Part shown: positions 16,169-25,286 of the stretch, in pieces | Layout: every line of letters begins with the position of its first letter | Position numbering within the stretch: the stretch's first letter is position 1 | Virus record (IMG/VR): IMGVR_UViG_3300042566_000678 | Span: 84,236-148,235 of that record | DNA from: a virus | Reading direction: 5' to 3' (one strand) | Length of the DNA stretch: 64,000 nt | Program-made: the position numbers and the translations under genes | The notes under the pieces: model-generated | The model's input: the letters and a program-made list of their open reading frames with translations, nothing else | Database searches by the model: none | Told to the model about the DNA's origin: nothing

Positions 16169-16780
16169 TTATTTTCCTATTGACGGATATACAAATAAAA
16201 ATTTTGAGATAGAGTATCTACCTTTACCTTGCCCAATTTCTTCCATAGATACTGGCGAAACTGAATGTACATTGTGTGATGGGAATATAACCAATCTATT
16301 GTTTTTCATACTAATAACCTCACCAATTTGATGTAGAGTTAAATCCCCACCTTCAAATGCTTTTGGTTCTTTATAACACCAATATAAGCAAGTTAGGATT
16401 GCTGCATCGGTATGTGGTTTGTAGTGGTCATCATTCTCATAATAATTCAATAGAGTTCTATCAAAGTTTACATAAAATGCATACTTAAACTCTGGACTCA
16501 TTGTTGGGAACTTTTCATATACCTCCGTACAAATATACTTATCGTACATATTCAGTATAGATGAATCTTCACGTTTCTCATAGTAATCATCTAAAAATAT
16601 ACCAGAGTTCTGTTTGATTATATTACCATCCTCACCCTTTGCTCCAGCAGTAATGCTTGGTGGTTGTAATGCATCCTTACTTTGTAATGTATCCAACTCT
16701 CTCCAAAGAGATATTAGTTCACTCTCATTAAAGAAATCATCTACAATTAAGTATTGTTTAGAATTACTTGATACTTGCAT
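16169..16780 (-). CDS. 2OG-Fe(II) oxygenase, tandem copy 2
   Basis: 203 aa, paralogue of the preceding entry. KPHTDAAILTCLYW (HxD), FEGGDLTL, RLVIFPSHNVHSVSPV (distal His) and KGRYSISKF (Arg) are all kept, so both copies look active. The divergence between copies suggests different substrates. Its start overlaps the end of the upstream coiled-coil gene by 17 bp. Confidence 0.88.
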   Translation of the reverse strand: MQVSSNSKQYLIVDDFFNESELISLWRELDTLQSKDALQPPSITAGAKGEDGNIIKQNSGIFLDDYYEKREDSSILNMYDKYICTEVYEKFPTMSPEFKYAFYVNFDRTLLNYYENDDHYKPHTDAAILTCLYWCYKEPKAFEGGDLTLHQIGEVISMKNNRLVIFPSHNVHSVSPVSMEEIGQGKGRYSISKFLFVYPSIGK

Positions 16781-17135
16781 ATCCTGCTTTTTGTTTTATT
16801 TTACGATTTTCCTCAAAGTAATCTTCGTTTAATTGTTCACTATATGCATCGCTGAACATAGCATATCTAATAAACTCTTTACGATTGTGTTTATCTAAAC
16901 CACCTATCCCAAACTCGTATTTAGCAATTAGGTTTTTTAGGTTTTCAACCTCTTCGTTTCTAACTTTATTCTCCATCTCTTGCTCTCCTTGCAAATCATA
17001 GATTACGGCTTGTAGAGAATCTGCTTTACATTCTGTTTGTGATACTATCGGTGCAGTATCATTACGATGGATTACTACGAATACGATAATTTGTGCTAAC
17101 ACAACACCAAAGATAAATGCGATTAAATATTTCAT
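16764..17135 (-). CDS. Single-TM coiled-coil protein
   Basis: 123 aa. An N-terminal TM helix (MKYLIAFIFGVVLAQIIVFVV) is followed by a periplasmic-side region with a long heptad-like helix (SLQAVIYDLQGEQEMENKV to NLIAKYEF) and a charged C-terminus. This is the layout of an inner-membrane spanin or a tail-associated membrane protein, without family proof. It is the first gene behind promoter 17160. Confidence 0.65.
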   Translation of the reverse strand: MKYLIAFIFGVVLAQIIVFVVIHRNDTAPIVSQTECKADSLQAVIYDLQGEQEMENKVRNEEVENLKNLIAKYEFGIGGLDKHNRKEFIRYAMFSDAYSEQLNEDYFEENRKIKQKAGYASIK

Positions 17136-17159
17136 AACTTTTAGATTTTAAATGTTTTA

Positions 17160-17190
17160 CAAATATACTACTTTTTGTAGATTTTACCAA
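17160..17190 (-). promoter_or_regulatory. Promoter, TTGGTA-N17-TATATTTG
   Basis: TATATTTG 17160-17167 and TTGGTA 17185-17190, 17 bp apart, 25 bp upstream of the start at 17135. It directly follows the terminator of the HAD gene. Confidence 0.7.
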
Positions 17191-17215
17191 ATAAAAAAGG
17201 GGAAATCTTCCCCTT
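17191..17215 (-). terminator. Rho-independent terminator
   Basis: Stem AAGGGGAA / TTCCCCTT (17197-17215) with a 3-nt loop, then a T tract on the minus strand. The stop codon of the HAD gene lies in the stem. It overlaps the -35 side of the next promoter. Confidence 0.85.
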
Positions 17216-17744
17216 AAAATGTTTCTTTTGCTTGTTGTACGTTTATTCGTATGTTTGGGTACTTCTTTTGCAGTTTCTTTACTGCTTCCACATTCTTTCT
17301 GGAATCATCTAAAAAAAATATATCATCGTACCCTTTTTGGATTTGTGTTTCAATCCAATCTGCTTTCTTTTGTGGGTCATTCGATGCAAGTGTTACAATA
17401 TAAACATCACCCATACCAATATCTTTTAGGTATTTCTTTACAGGCTCATATGCTGCTCTCGCAGTAAGGATAGTTACTCTGGCAATTCCCTCATCGTTTA
17501 TAATCTTTTTAAGATACTTTGTGAACGGACGGATTTGCTTTGGTTTGTTTACCTTTTCAAAATCATTAAAATTGAATGTATCACCCGGTCTTTCATCATA
17601 TACTGCGTACTCACCTGGAGTTAGTTTAGATTTAGAACCATCTTTATGTGTGATGTATATAAATGATTTGGTTTTGACAAGTGTGTCATCAAAATCTAAA
17701 ACTCGTAATCTTTTCTCTACCAATAAATCTTTTAACTTTATCAT
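17214..17744 (-). CDS. HAD-superfamily phosphatase
   Basis: 176 aa. Motif I VLDFDDTLVKT (about 15-25) carries the DxDxT nucleophile; ILTARAAYEP is motif II, and FFLDDSRKNVEAV supplies motif IV aspartates. This resembles the phosphatase half of phage polynucleotide kinase and small 5'-nucleotidases. The likely substrate is a nucleotide or a 3'-phosphate end of RNA or DNA. It is a single-gene unit with its own promoter (17765) and terminator. Confidence 0.85.
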   Translation of the reverse strand: MIKLKDLLVEKRLRVLDFDDTLVKTKSFIYITHKDGSKSKLTPGEYAVYDERPGDTFNFNDFEKVNKPKQIRPFTKYLKKIINDEGIARVTILTARAAYEPVKKYLKDIGMGDVYIVTLASNDPQKKADWIETQIQKGYDDIFFLDDSRKNVEAVKKLQKKYPNIRINVQQAKETF

Positions 17745-17764
17745 ACTATATATTTTCGTACTTA

Positions 17765-17795
17765 CAAAGATAACTATATTATTTGATATTTCCTA
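17765..17795 (-). promoter_or_regulatory. Promoter, TAGGAA-N17-TATCTTTG
   Basis: TATCTTTG 17765-17772 and TAGGAA 17790-17795, 17 bp apart, 21 bp upstream of the HAD start codon. Confidence 0.65.
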
Positions 17796-17803
17796 GTCTT
17801 TTC

Positions 17804-18574
17804 TTAATATTTTTCTACTTTTTTGTAATCAATTATTTCGGTAGGTTTCATAATAATCTCATTCCAAAGTGCGGTTTTGTTTTTCTTACACTCATCCCAA
17901 TTCCTACATAAATTGTTTTCATTATCTGGATAAGAGAAACGGAATAGATTTGCTGCTCTATCACCATTATCTACCACCAAAGATTTAACGTCTGATTGGA
18001 ATGCTGCTACTAAATTACCTTTAACCTTTACTAATATATTACTCTCCGGTCTGAAGAATGATTTAGCTTGTGTAGTAAATGTGGAAATAGAAAATTGAGC
18101 TTTATTATCTATACTATCTTGTAAGTTAGCCAATCCTTCCTCACTTGTCCAATGTAATGTTACAACTTCAACTGGCTTCTCACCATATGTATCGTTTGTA
18201 AATCGTTTATCTAATAGTATATATGGTTCTATTGCACCTCTACTGTAAAAGAATGAAAACTTATCATTTTGTATATCAACAATATATTCAGCAAACTCAT
18301 CAGCTAAACCCCACACTCTATGGTTTATAAAATCTTCTATAAAATCTAATACATTTTTTTGTGTTAAATCTTCAAACCTTTGTGTTTCTACATATAGTTG
18401 AAATCCAAACCATTTGTTTACTAATGCAATTAGTTCTGGACTATTATCAATCATACCACCACGAGTATCAAACCCCTTCTTTTGTAAAGATAAAAACTCG
18501 TTGGCAACGGCTTCCCACTCTGCTATGGTAGCGAAACTTTTATATGGGTGATAATATCCTCTTACTTCTGTCAT
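17804..18574 (-). CDS. Unknown 256-aa protein
   Basis: 256 aa, MTEVRGYYHPYKSFATIAEW. Mixed alpha/beta with two adjacent segments (AQFSISTFTTQAKSFFRPES, LVKVKGNLVAAFQSDVKSLV) that resemble a compact beta-sheet domain. No signal peptide. It sits with a GAF-like membrane protein and a ParB-like structural candidate. I do not recognise the family. Confidence 0.7.
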   Translation of the reverse strand: MTEVRGYYHPYKSFATIAEWEAVANEFLSLQKKGFDTRGGMIDNSPELIALVNKWFGFQLYVETQRFEDLTQKNVLDFIEDFINHRVWGLADEFAEYIVDIQNDKFSFFYSRGAIEPYILLDKRFTNDTYGEKPVEVVTLHWTSEEGLANLQDSIDNKAQFSISTFTTQAKSFFRPESNILVKVKGNLVAAFQSDVKSLVVDNGDRAANLFRFSYPDNENNLCRNWDECKKNKTALWNEIIMKPTEIIDYKKVEKY

Positions 18575-18577
18575 TAT

Positions 18578-19207
18578 TTACTTTTCGTCTTGTAGGAAAT
18601 TTGAAATATACCCCGCTAATCTATTTGATTCTGCTGATAAATATGATAATTGTTCTTGCTTCAATTGTTTTGGTTTCTTTACCCAATCTACACCCAACGT
18701 TCCCATAAACTCATTTGTTCCTAAATTAAACAAACCAAATACATACGATGCTCTAGTACCAACTGCTTCTGCTCCACCTTTTAATCCAAATGTTGCTATT
18801 GTCTCATCGTTAAAATCTGCTATGAATATACTACCATTTTTTAATAATTCATCAAATGCTCTAGAGTATAATGAAGATGGGATGTTTCTAAATGTATGTG
18901 CTATTGGTGATACCCCGCTTGCATTTACTTCATGGAACACAGAAAACTTTTGTATTGATTTTGGTGAATGTAAAAACTTACCACCATTGTGAAATTGAGA
19001 AATCCAAACTCTATCTGCACTCAATGTATCTAATATAGTTTCCAATTCTTTGTTTATAACACAACTCTTTGCAAGTTCTTCCTTTACGGGGTCTGTTATT
19101 GGTTGGGGTTTTGAAAACTTAACTTTTGCCCATTCTACAACAGTAGGACCTAATGTAGATACTATAAATGCAACTGCAATACTAGCAAATATTTCTAAAT
19201 TATTCAT
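18578..19207 (-). CDS. Membrane-anchored GAF-like protein
   Basis: 209 aa. One N-terminal TM helix (about 5-24) is followed by a domain with RVWISQFHNGGKFLHSP, EAVGTRASYVFGLF and GTLGVDWV, a pattern like GAF sensor domains. GAF domains bind small molecules or nucleotides, but no ligand can be predicted. The arrangement would place the domain on the cytoplasmic face. Related proteins of unknown role occur in other large phages. Confidence 0.7.
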   Translation of the reverse strand: MNNLEIFASIAVAFIVSTLGPTVVEWAKVKFSKPQPITDPVKEELAKSCVINKELETILDTLSADRVWISQFHNGGKFLHSPKSIQKFSVFHEVNASGVSPIAHTFRNIPSSLYSRAFDELLKNGSIFIADFNDETIATFGLKGGAEAVGTRASYVFGLFNLGTNEFMGTLGVDWVKKPKQLKQEQLSYLSAESNRLAGYISNFLQDEK

Positions 19208-19209
19208 TA

Positions 19210-21444
19210 TTAATCCTGGTCAGGGTTTCCCTTATAGTATCTGTTTATAGAATGTAGGTAATCACTTGCTAATGCAGTTTTTGCCTGAACCCACGCTGGT
19301 ACATCAAAGTTTTCACCTTTTGATTGGATTGTTTGTTGAATACCTTGTGCCGATTCCATTGCGGATGTTATACTACTGATAAACATTCCACTCTCATCCG
19401 CAGTTGTATCCATATCTTCTACCACTGTATTTTCAGTCTTTATCTTTCTCTTTTGCTGAATTATACTTTGTATTTGTGAAAATATACTTTGTATATCCTT
19501 ATCCAATTGCTTCTCATCTGCGGACATCGGTGTTGTAATATCCACATTAGAATAAAGTTTCTTCTTTTTAGCAATTAGAACATCAACTTTTTTAATTAAA
19601 TCGTGTCTTACTTTATCCAAATCTTTAATGATAGCAGATGTATCTGTATCTTCTTTGATTACACCCTCTATTCTCAATCTATCAGTTACATTTGTTATTT
19701 CATCGTAATCGGAATTTCTCAATTCATCCTCAATATCTCTTCTACTTGCCTTTGGGTCTTTTAACAATATAGTTCCAATTTTCTTACGAGTGAATGAACC
19801 ACCCTTATCCCAAATTGCCATAATTGCTTTGAAATGCCAATCGTTTGTAGTTACTTCGGTTACTTCTTTCTTTGGTGCTTCTGCATTTGCGTCTGCTTTC
19901 TTTTGTTGAATACCAATTTGGTCTGCGAAATCATTTGATATTTTAACCAACTCTTTGATTGGCATATCAATTACTCTTACATTCATCATAGCAGGTTTAC
20001 CACTTGCTACCGCAGAAGATGTAACTGCTGCCCATCTGTGATGACCATCTAATACATATCCATCGTTTGATACATAGATTGGTGCAGTAATCTTTGGATG
20101 ATTGGGTTCTGTTTCCAATGCCTTTGTCATACCTGCTACCTTTGCCCCAACCAATTCAGTTTGAGTTGCTTTCAATTGGTCTGCTGCTACTTCTTGTGGT
20201 TCTGATACTTTTACACCATTCTTCTTTAATAGAACTTTGAATTGTGATTCTGTATCTACTTCACCATCATTATTTTTTGGTAATTTATCAGCGATTGAAC
20301 CTGGCTTTGCGTATCCTTTGAATTGTGGCATATCCTCACGAGGAATACCTTTGTTTCCTTTACAATATAAGTTAGTACCAGGAATTGTAATATCACATAG
20401 ATTAAAGTTTGGTGCTTTCTCACCTGCCGCTTTAGCTTCAGCTGCTGCTTTTGCTAATTGGTCTATCTTCATAGATACCATACTACGGAACTTTTGTGGA
20501 ATATCTTTGATGTGTGATTGTTTATCTACATCTAATTCAGGTCCTTTAGTTGAATTGTTTGAAACCTTATTTACTCTTTCCTTTGCCCAATTTTCTAAAT
20601 CGTTGGTAGAGTAATTGTTGGTTCTAAACTTACTTTCGTGTTCACTTTCACCACCAATCTTTGCCAATCTTTTTAATAGATTATCATATTGAGAGTCTTT
20701 TAATCCTAACGCAGATTGTGGGTCTTTTTCCCCTTTGATAAGTAGGTTCATTAGTTTTTCACCAGTAGTACCTTTTATATCTTCTAAATCTGATTTGATT
20801 TTTTTAGGTGATAAGTTGGAGGTTGGTTCTGCTTTTTGGGAATATTTAGCTATTATATCCTTTGCATATTTGTTACCAGGATTACCAACAACCGCAGTCA
20901 TAAAATCCATAGGTTTTAACTTTTTGGATTTCAAATCATCTGCCACTTTTGATAGGTTTACACCATTCTCATCTGCCCACCCTGCTACTGCTTGTGCTCT
21001 TAAACCAGTTGTGGATGCAATACCATTTACGGTTGCCATACCATCTACTTTAGGTTCTGCTTTTACCTCACCACCATTATCTGCTTTGGCTTTGGCTATA
21101 TCACTTGCCGATGGTTTTGAATGGATTGCCGGATTAGCTTTCTTTACTGAATATACATTACCAGTCTTCTTATTCTTTACTACCACATCTTCACCTAAAT
21201 TTACTGGCTCACCTGTTAATGCTTTTTCAAATGCAGCTTCTGCTCTATCTACCAACTCTTGATGATATTGCATTTCACTATGCAATGCAATCAATTGTGG
21301 TTTTAATTTAACCTTTGCATTGTGGTCACCAACCTTAAATTGGTCAATTAAAGCACGTTGTTCTTTTTGCTTTGCTTGATATTGTTGAACTGCTCTTTGG
21401 TATAGCTCTGATGCCTTCTTAAATTGAGATGATATATTTGCCAT
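19210..21444 (-). CDS. Large ParB-like domain protein, probable virion or scaffold protein
   Basis: 744 aa. The N-terminal 80 residues form a Gln/Lys-rich coiled coil. Around 430-510 the segment APIYVSNDGYVLDGHHRW plus VRVIDMPIKELVKI matches the ParB/Srx fold (the DGHHR box). The rest is Lys/Ala-rich and unrecognised. ParB-like domains occur in phage structural proteins as well as nucleases. It is clustered with a DUF3008-like and a DUF5856-like gene, which supports a virion or injected-protein role. Confidence 0.7.
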   Translation of the reverse strand: MANISSQFKKASELYQRAVQQYQAKQKEQRALIDQFKVGDHNAKVKLKPQLIALHSEMQYHQELVDRAEAAFEKALTGEPVNLGEDVVVKNKKTGNVYSVKKANPAIHSKPSASDIAKAKADNGGEVKAEPKVDGMATVNGIASTTGLRAQAVAGWADENGVNLSKVADDLKSKKLKPMDFMTAVVGNPGNKYAKDIIAKYSQKAEPTSNLSPKKIKSDLEDIKGTTGEKLMNLLIKGEKDPQSALGLKDSQYDNLLKRLAKIGGESEHESKFRTNNYSTNDLENWAKERVNKVSNNSTKGPELDVDKQSHIKDIPQKFRSMVSMKIDQLAKAAAEAKAAGEKAPNFNLCDITIPGTNLYCKGNKGIPREDMPQFKGYAKPGSIADKLPKNNDGEVDTESQFKVLLKKNGVKVSEPQEVAADQLKATQTELVGAKVAGMTKALETEPNHPKITAPIYVSNDGYVLDGHHRWAAVTSSAVASGKPAMMNVRVIDMPIKELVKISNDFADQIGIQQKKADANAEAPKKEVTEVTTNDWHFKAIMAIWDKGGSFTRKKIGTILLKDPKASRRDIEDELRNSDYDEITNVTDRLRIEGVIKEDTDTSAIIKDLDKVRHDLIKKVDVLIAKKKKLYSNVDITTPMSADEKQLDKDIQSIFSQIQSIIQQKRKIKTENTVVEDMDTTADESGMFISSITSAMESAQGIQQTIQSKGENFDVPAWVQAKTALASDYLHSINRYYKGNPDQD

Positions 21445-21447
21445 TTC

Positions 21448-21825
21448 TTATTTCAATGTTAGTAAATACTTTGTTTTATTACATTTTGCCATTAACTCAT
21501 CACGTAAGTTTAATAGGTCTGTATCTCTTCTTGCATCCAACACATCTGTAAGGTTGATTGCGGTTTCAATCATATCATCAATTGCAGTTATTACATTAGC
21601 ATCGCTGATATTTACAAAATCATAAGATAATCCAGCTACATCAACTCTACCATACTTACCCATAGCTGTTTCCGTAAACTCATCAACCAACTCTGTTATA
21701 GCATCAAATGCTTTACCCAATGCTTCGTGTTTTGCATAGATTTTAGTTTGCCAATGAAAGAACTTCAATGCGTTTGAAAAGTGTTGTGTATCTGCGATGT
21801 ATTGTTGTAAATCTTTATTTTCCAT
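21448..21825 (-). CDS. DUF5856-like phage protein, ferritin-like helices
   Basis: 125 aa, all helical. The segment NALKFFHWQTKIYAKHEALG recalls the first helix of Dps/ferritin-like proteins (FHWQ plus H), and I associate the pattern with the DUF5856 family of T4-related phages. Metal binding is possible but not proved. It is coupled to the next gene by a TAATG overlap. Confidence 0.65.
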   Translation of the reverse strand: MENKDLQQYIADTQHFSNALKFFHWQTKIYAKHEALGKAFDAITELVDEFTETAMGKYGRVDVAGLSYDFVNISDANVITAIDDMIETAINLTDVLDARRDTDLLNLRDELMAKCNKTKYLLTLK

Positions 21826-22781
21826 TATCTAAAATTGTTTCTCGTTATCTTGCTTATTAAATCGTAATCTTTTGGGTCTAACTTTTTCTTCAAAACCTTT
21901 GCAAAATCTACTGTTCTTGGATGGGATACTGCGTGTTGAATATCTTCATCATTTTCTAATTCTTTTTCTAACTGGCGTATTCTACCCATATTCTTTAACG
22001 AAGTCCAAGCATTCTTAACACCCTGAATAGTACTCTTTATACCATTCATCGTTGCATCCTTTGATGATTTTAAGAACTCACCAATCATATATCTAATTAA
22101 AAATCTTAAAAAGAAACTACCCGCTGCTATACCAATCATTTGCAATCCACTCATTACAACATCCGATATATCTTCGTTTAGTTTAGATTCTGTTTGAACT
22201 TTTTTTTTTAAAATAGCTCTAACACTTTCCTTAATACTTTCAATTTGCTTTCTTTCGTAGTATAATTCTTTTAATGAATTGAATACTTGCTCACCATCTG
22301 CTACACCTTCTCTCCAACCACCACCTTTCTTCTCATACATTTTGATACGTTCAACAACAGGTCTACCTTCACAAACTTTACCAGTTGCGTTCCAAAGTAC
22401 TCTGTTAGTTGGTAGTGGAAAATTCTTTTGTGTTCTATTGTTTGGTAAATCTTGGATAGATGCTATGGTAGCATTTGGATTTACATCTGCCGATTCGGTT
22501 CTAAAACAACCACAACTTGCATCATATCCTTTTATAGTGTTTTCAGCACTAACGGGTAAAACAGCTGATGGTAAATCTTCATCTTCCAAATCTATTTTGT
22601 TTTCCTTCTTAACGTGGGTGGGTAAACCTTTGTGTTTTGTAGATGCAAAATCTTTTGCTGCTTTATCGGTCATAGAATCTGCCGCTTTCTCAACTTCTGG
22701 AGATGGGTTTTCTAAATCGCCTTTTTGGGCGGCATGAACCATTCCCATAAATCTTTGTTGTGCTTTACTAACTGACGGCAT
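21825..22781 (-). CDS. DUF3008-like N-terminus with membrane C-terminal region
   Basis: 318 aa. The first 60 residues (SKAQQRFMGMVHAAQKGD, AKDFASTKHKGLPTHV) match the small phage domain DUF3008. The middle is Cys-containing (SCGCFR) and charged; about 205-235 has a hydrophobic segment (MIGIAAGSFFLRFLIRYMIG). Probably a virion-associated or injected protein, in view of its neighbours; function unknown. Confidence 0.7.
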   Translation of the reverse strand: MPSVSKAQQRFMGMVHAAQKGDLENPSPEVEKAADSMTDKAAKDFASTKHKGLPTHVKKENKIDLEDEDLPSAVLPVSAENTIKGYDASCGCFRTESADVNPNATIASIQDLPNNRTQKNFPLPTNRVLWNATGKVCEGRPVVERIKMYEKKGGGWREGVADGEQVFNSLKELYYERKQIESIKESVRAILKKKVQTESKLNEDISDVVMSGLQMIGIAAGSFFLRFLIRYMIGEFLKSSKDATMNGIKSTIQGVKNAWTSLKNMGRIRQLEKELENDEDIQHAVSHPRTVDFAKVLKKKLDPKDYDLISKITRNNFR

Positions 22782-22821
22782 ATCTTTTAATATATAGTTT
22801 TACCAATATAAATATATAGAT

Positions 22822-24018
22822 TTAAAGTTTAACTAATGATTTTTGATACTCCGTTAGTTTATTTACCGATATATCAAACACATCGTATTTGAATTTGCCC
22901 TCTGCCTTATTGTCAAACATCACCATAGGTAACATAGTTAGGAATCTAAATCTGTTTTGGTCTGCAAGTAAATCATCACAATTACACTTTACAACTACAT
23001 CGTTGTATGTTGCACCATCTAATGGTTTGAACTTATTATTTATATCAATGTTGGTAAATCGTAGTTCACTAGCCAAATAATCAACTGCTATTTCAGTATC
23101 ACAATGGATAGTTGAAAAGTATGGTTCTAAATAACCAATTACATCTTCTCTTGCATTTTCCAGCACTAAACCAATATCATACTTTGGAACAATTGTTGGG
23201 TATTGATATTCATCATACAATGGAGTTGTTCCCCATTTACGAATGAACTCTCTTGTCTGTCTCATAGCTAGGTAATTCCAATCATCACTTTTCTTTTGTA
23301 AATCATCCGTTTGATTTGCGTGTTCAAATTGTCCACCTCTACAAGTCAAATGATAAACCAATGCATTCCAAGGTTGTACGAAATCAAAACCATTTAATAG
23401 GAAACGATTGAACAAATCTCTATCCTCACTATGTGATTTCATAATTGGGTCATGCCCACCCACCGATAAGAAATCTTCTCTAGCTATCAACCAAGGAGCA
23501 AACACTCCCTTCGTTGTTCTATCATTATCTAAATTATGTTCTACGAAATCATTAAATCTCTGTTTCATAAAACCATCCTTCACATTTTCTTCTGGCCACA
23601 ATCCAAAGTTTTCAACTATCTTTGCTGGGTCTGCTGGATGTAATGGTGGTTCGATTCTTGTAGCTGATACTACCAATCCTTTCTGCCAATTCTTATATAG
23701 ATTTAAATCCATATCTTTACCCGCCAACATATCTGCATGATATATAACTACGAACTCCGTAGTTGCTTTCTCTACTAATAAGTTGTATGCATTACCAATA
23801 CCATATAATTCTGTATGTGGGTTCTTATGGAAATCTACACCATTCTCCTTACACCAATTCTCCGTACCATCATTATCAGCATCAATGAATACTAATATCT
23901 TATGGGTTTTATTATAGCAGTTATCTCTAATATACTGAACTGCGTGTTTTAAGTATCGTAAGTTATTCTTACTGGTGATACAAAATGTAAAATCTGGTAT
24001 TATTTCTATTGTTTCCAT
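22822..24018 (-). CDS. Glycosyltransferase, GT-A (GT2-like)
   Basis: 398 aa. N-terminal GT-A fold: FTFCITSKNNLRYLKHAV, VFIDADNDGT, and the metal-binding motif YHADM; later GGHDP and EDRDLFNRF match the acceptor-side motifs of family 2. The C-terminal 100 residues are unrecognised. It transfers a sugar from a nucleotide donor, probably in decoration of virion proteins, DNA or host glycans. First in coordinate of a five-enzyme cluster with overlaps or short gaps. Confidence 0.85.
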   Translation of the reverse strand: METIEIIPDFTFCITSKNNLRYLKHAVQYIRDNCYNKTHKILVFIDADNDGTENWCKENGVDFHKNPHTELYGIGNAYNLLVEKATTEFVVIYHADMLAGKDMDLNLYKNWQKGLVVSATRIEPPLHPADPAKIVENFGLWPEENVKDGFMKQRFNDFVEHNLDNDRTTKGVFAPWLIAREDFLSVGGHDPIMKSHSEDRDLFNRFLLNGFDFVQPWNALVYHLTCRGGQFEHANQTDDLQKKSDDWNYLAMRQTREFIRKWGTTPLYDEYQYPTIVPKYDIGLVLENAREDVIGYLEPYFSTIHCDTEIAVDYLASELRFTNIDINNKFKPLDGATYNDVVVKCNCDDLLADQNRFRFLTMLPMVMFDNKAEGKFKYDVFDISVNKLTEYQKSLVKL

Positions 24019-24665
24019 TATTCTCCTACGTCTACCACGTGTCTATCCCAACCAATATGCTTACAATATCCTTCTGTGAATATCATTGCAAAGTATTCTC
24101 TTTCGTAATAGTATTTACTTATTTCTAACTCTCTACCAATTGGTGTGTACCCATCTTTTGGATAATCTACCAACTTTCGTAGTGATGGGTTGAATGTGAA
24201 TCCATGCCAATGTCCATCAAATCCCCAAATCAATCTACGAACTCCCTTACCATTTACATCATAGGTTGGGTCTATGGATGGGTGTGGTGTATCGTTAGGG
24301 TCTCTTGTCCATACACATATAATCTTTTCATCCAAATCAATTACATCCAAACAAGCCTCAATGAATCCTTCTTTGTAGAACTCCCAATCTTCTTCCATAT
24401 GGAAAATGTATGGGGTTGTTATCATAGTATATGCTTTATCTATACTACGAACTTGACCTATGTTTTTAGGATTATCTATAAACTTAATTAATGGGTACTT
24501 TTTAATCAAGTCATTATTGCAACCAACCACACCACTATCATCAATCACTATAAACTTTTTGATTGGATGTGTGTTAAACTTATGGAAACTATCCAAAGTT
24601 TTCTCTAACAAATCTGGTCTGTTACATGATGTAACTACAACTGAAACCTCTTTAAAGTCCTTCAT
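24018..24665 (-). CDS. Glycosyltransferase, GT2
   Basis: 215 aa, essentially a bare GT-A domain: VSVVVTSCNRPDLLEKTLDS, FIVIDDSG, NIGQVRSIDKAY and HMEEDWEF (DxD-equivalent). Overlaps both neighbours. Substrate unknown. Confidence 0.85.
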   Translation of the reverse strand: MKDFKEVSVVVTSCNRPDLLEKTLDSFHKFNTHPIKKFIVIDDSGVVGCNNDLIKKYPLIKFIDNPKNIGQVRSIDKAYTMITTPYIFHMEEDWEFYKEGFIEACLDVIDLDEKIICVWTRDPNDTPHPSIDPTYDVNGKGVRRLIWGFDGHWHGFTFNPSLRKLVDYPKDGYTPIGRELEISKYYYEREYFAMIFTEGYCKHIGWDRHVVDVGE

Positions 24666-25278
24666 AGAAATCGTTTTGTTTTCTTTGACGTTCTATATCT
24701 TTAATATGTTTGATTGAATATACCTCTTCCGTTGGGAATATAGAATAGGAATCATATCCCTGTACCTTCTCATGTACTTTACCTGCCCAAAAGATGTTTT
24801 GTTTGTTTCGATACAATCTACCTTGTACATCTGGATAATTTACCCAACCTTGCTCATTAACTTGCCATCTCCATTTTGCAATATCCTCCGGTGTTAAACC
24901 ATTTACGATGTTGATTCGTGGTAGCCAGAACATATCTATCTCTGGGTTTCCCTCTAATATAGTATGTAGGTTTTCTATAAGTGTTGGGTCTAAATCTTCA
25001 TCTGCATCTAATTGGAAAATCCAATCACCACTACAATTTTGATTTAGATGTTGTTTGAATTGCCCAAAATCCCCATTTAGTGGGAATGATACTAAACGTT
25101 GGATTGAACTATCTATTACAGATTTATTTAGATATTCAACTACCTCCACCGTTGCTTTTGGTGAATCGAATTGAACTACGATTTCATCTTCTTCTCTTTT
25201 GTGTGAAGATAAACGTGTTATAAGGTTTTGTATCTCAACTATCTCATTGGATACTGTAACTGCGTAACTTATTTTCAT
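24652..25278 (-). CDS. Glycosyltransferase, GT2
   Basis: 208 aa. ISYAVTVSNEIVEIQNLI, WIFQLDADEDLD (the DxD motif) and GRLYRNKQNIFWAGKVHE, a C-terminal motif typical of GT2 enzymes such as those adding heptose or glucose. The start is 8 bp from the upstream stop; the end overlaps the next gene by 14 bp. Confidence 0.87.
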   Translation of the reverse strand: MKISYAVTVSNEIVEIQNLITRLSSHKREEDEIVVQFDSPKATVEVVEYLNKSVIDSSIQRLVSFPLNGDFGQFKQHLNQNCSGDWIFQLDADEDLDPTLIENLHTILEGNPEIDMFWLPRINIVNGLTPEDIAKWRWQVNEQGWVNYPDVQGRLYRNKQNIFWAGKVHEKVQGYDSYSIFPTEEVYSIKHIKDIERQRKQNDFYEGL

Positions 25279-25286
25279 AATCTATT

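Noticed and set aside
20735-21262. Plus-strand ORF of 175 codons
   Set aside because: Antisense to the 744-aa ParB-like protein; no motif, no spacing logic.
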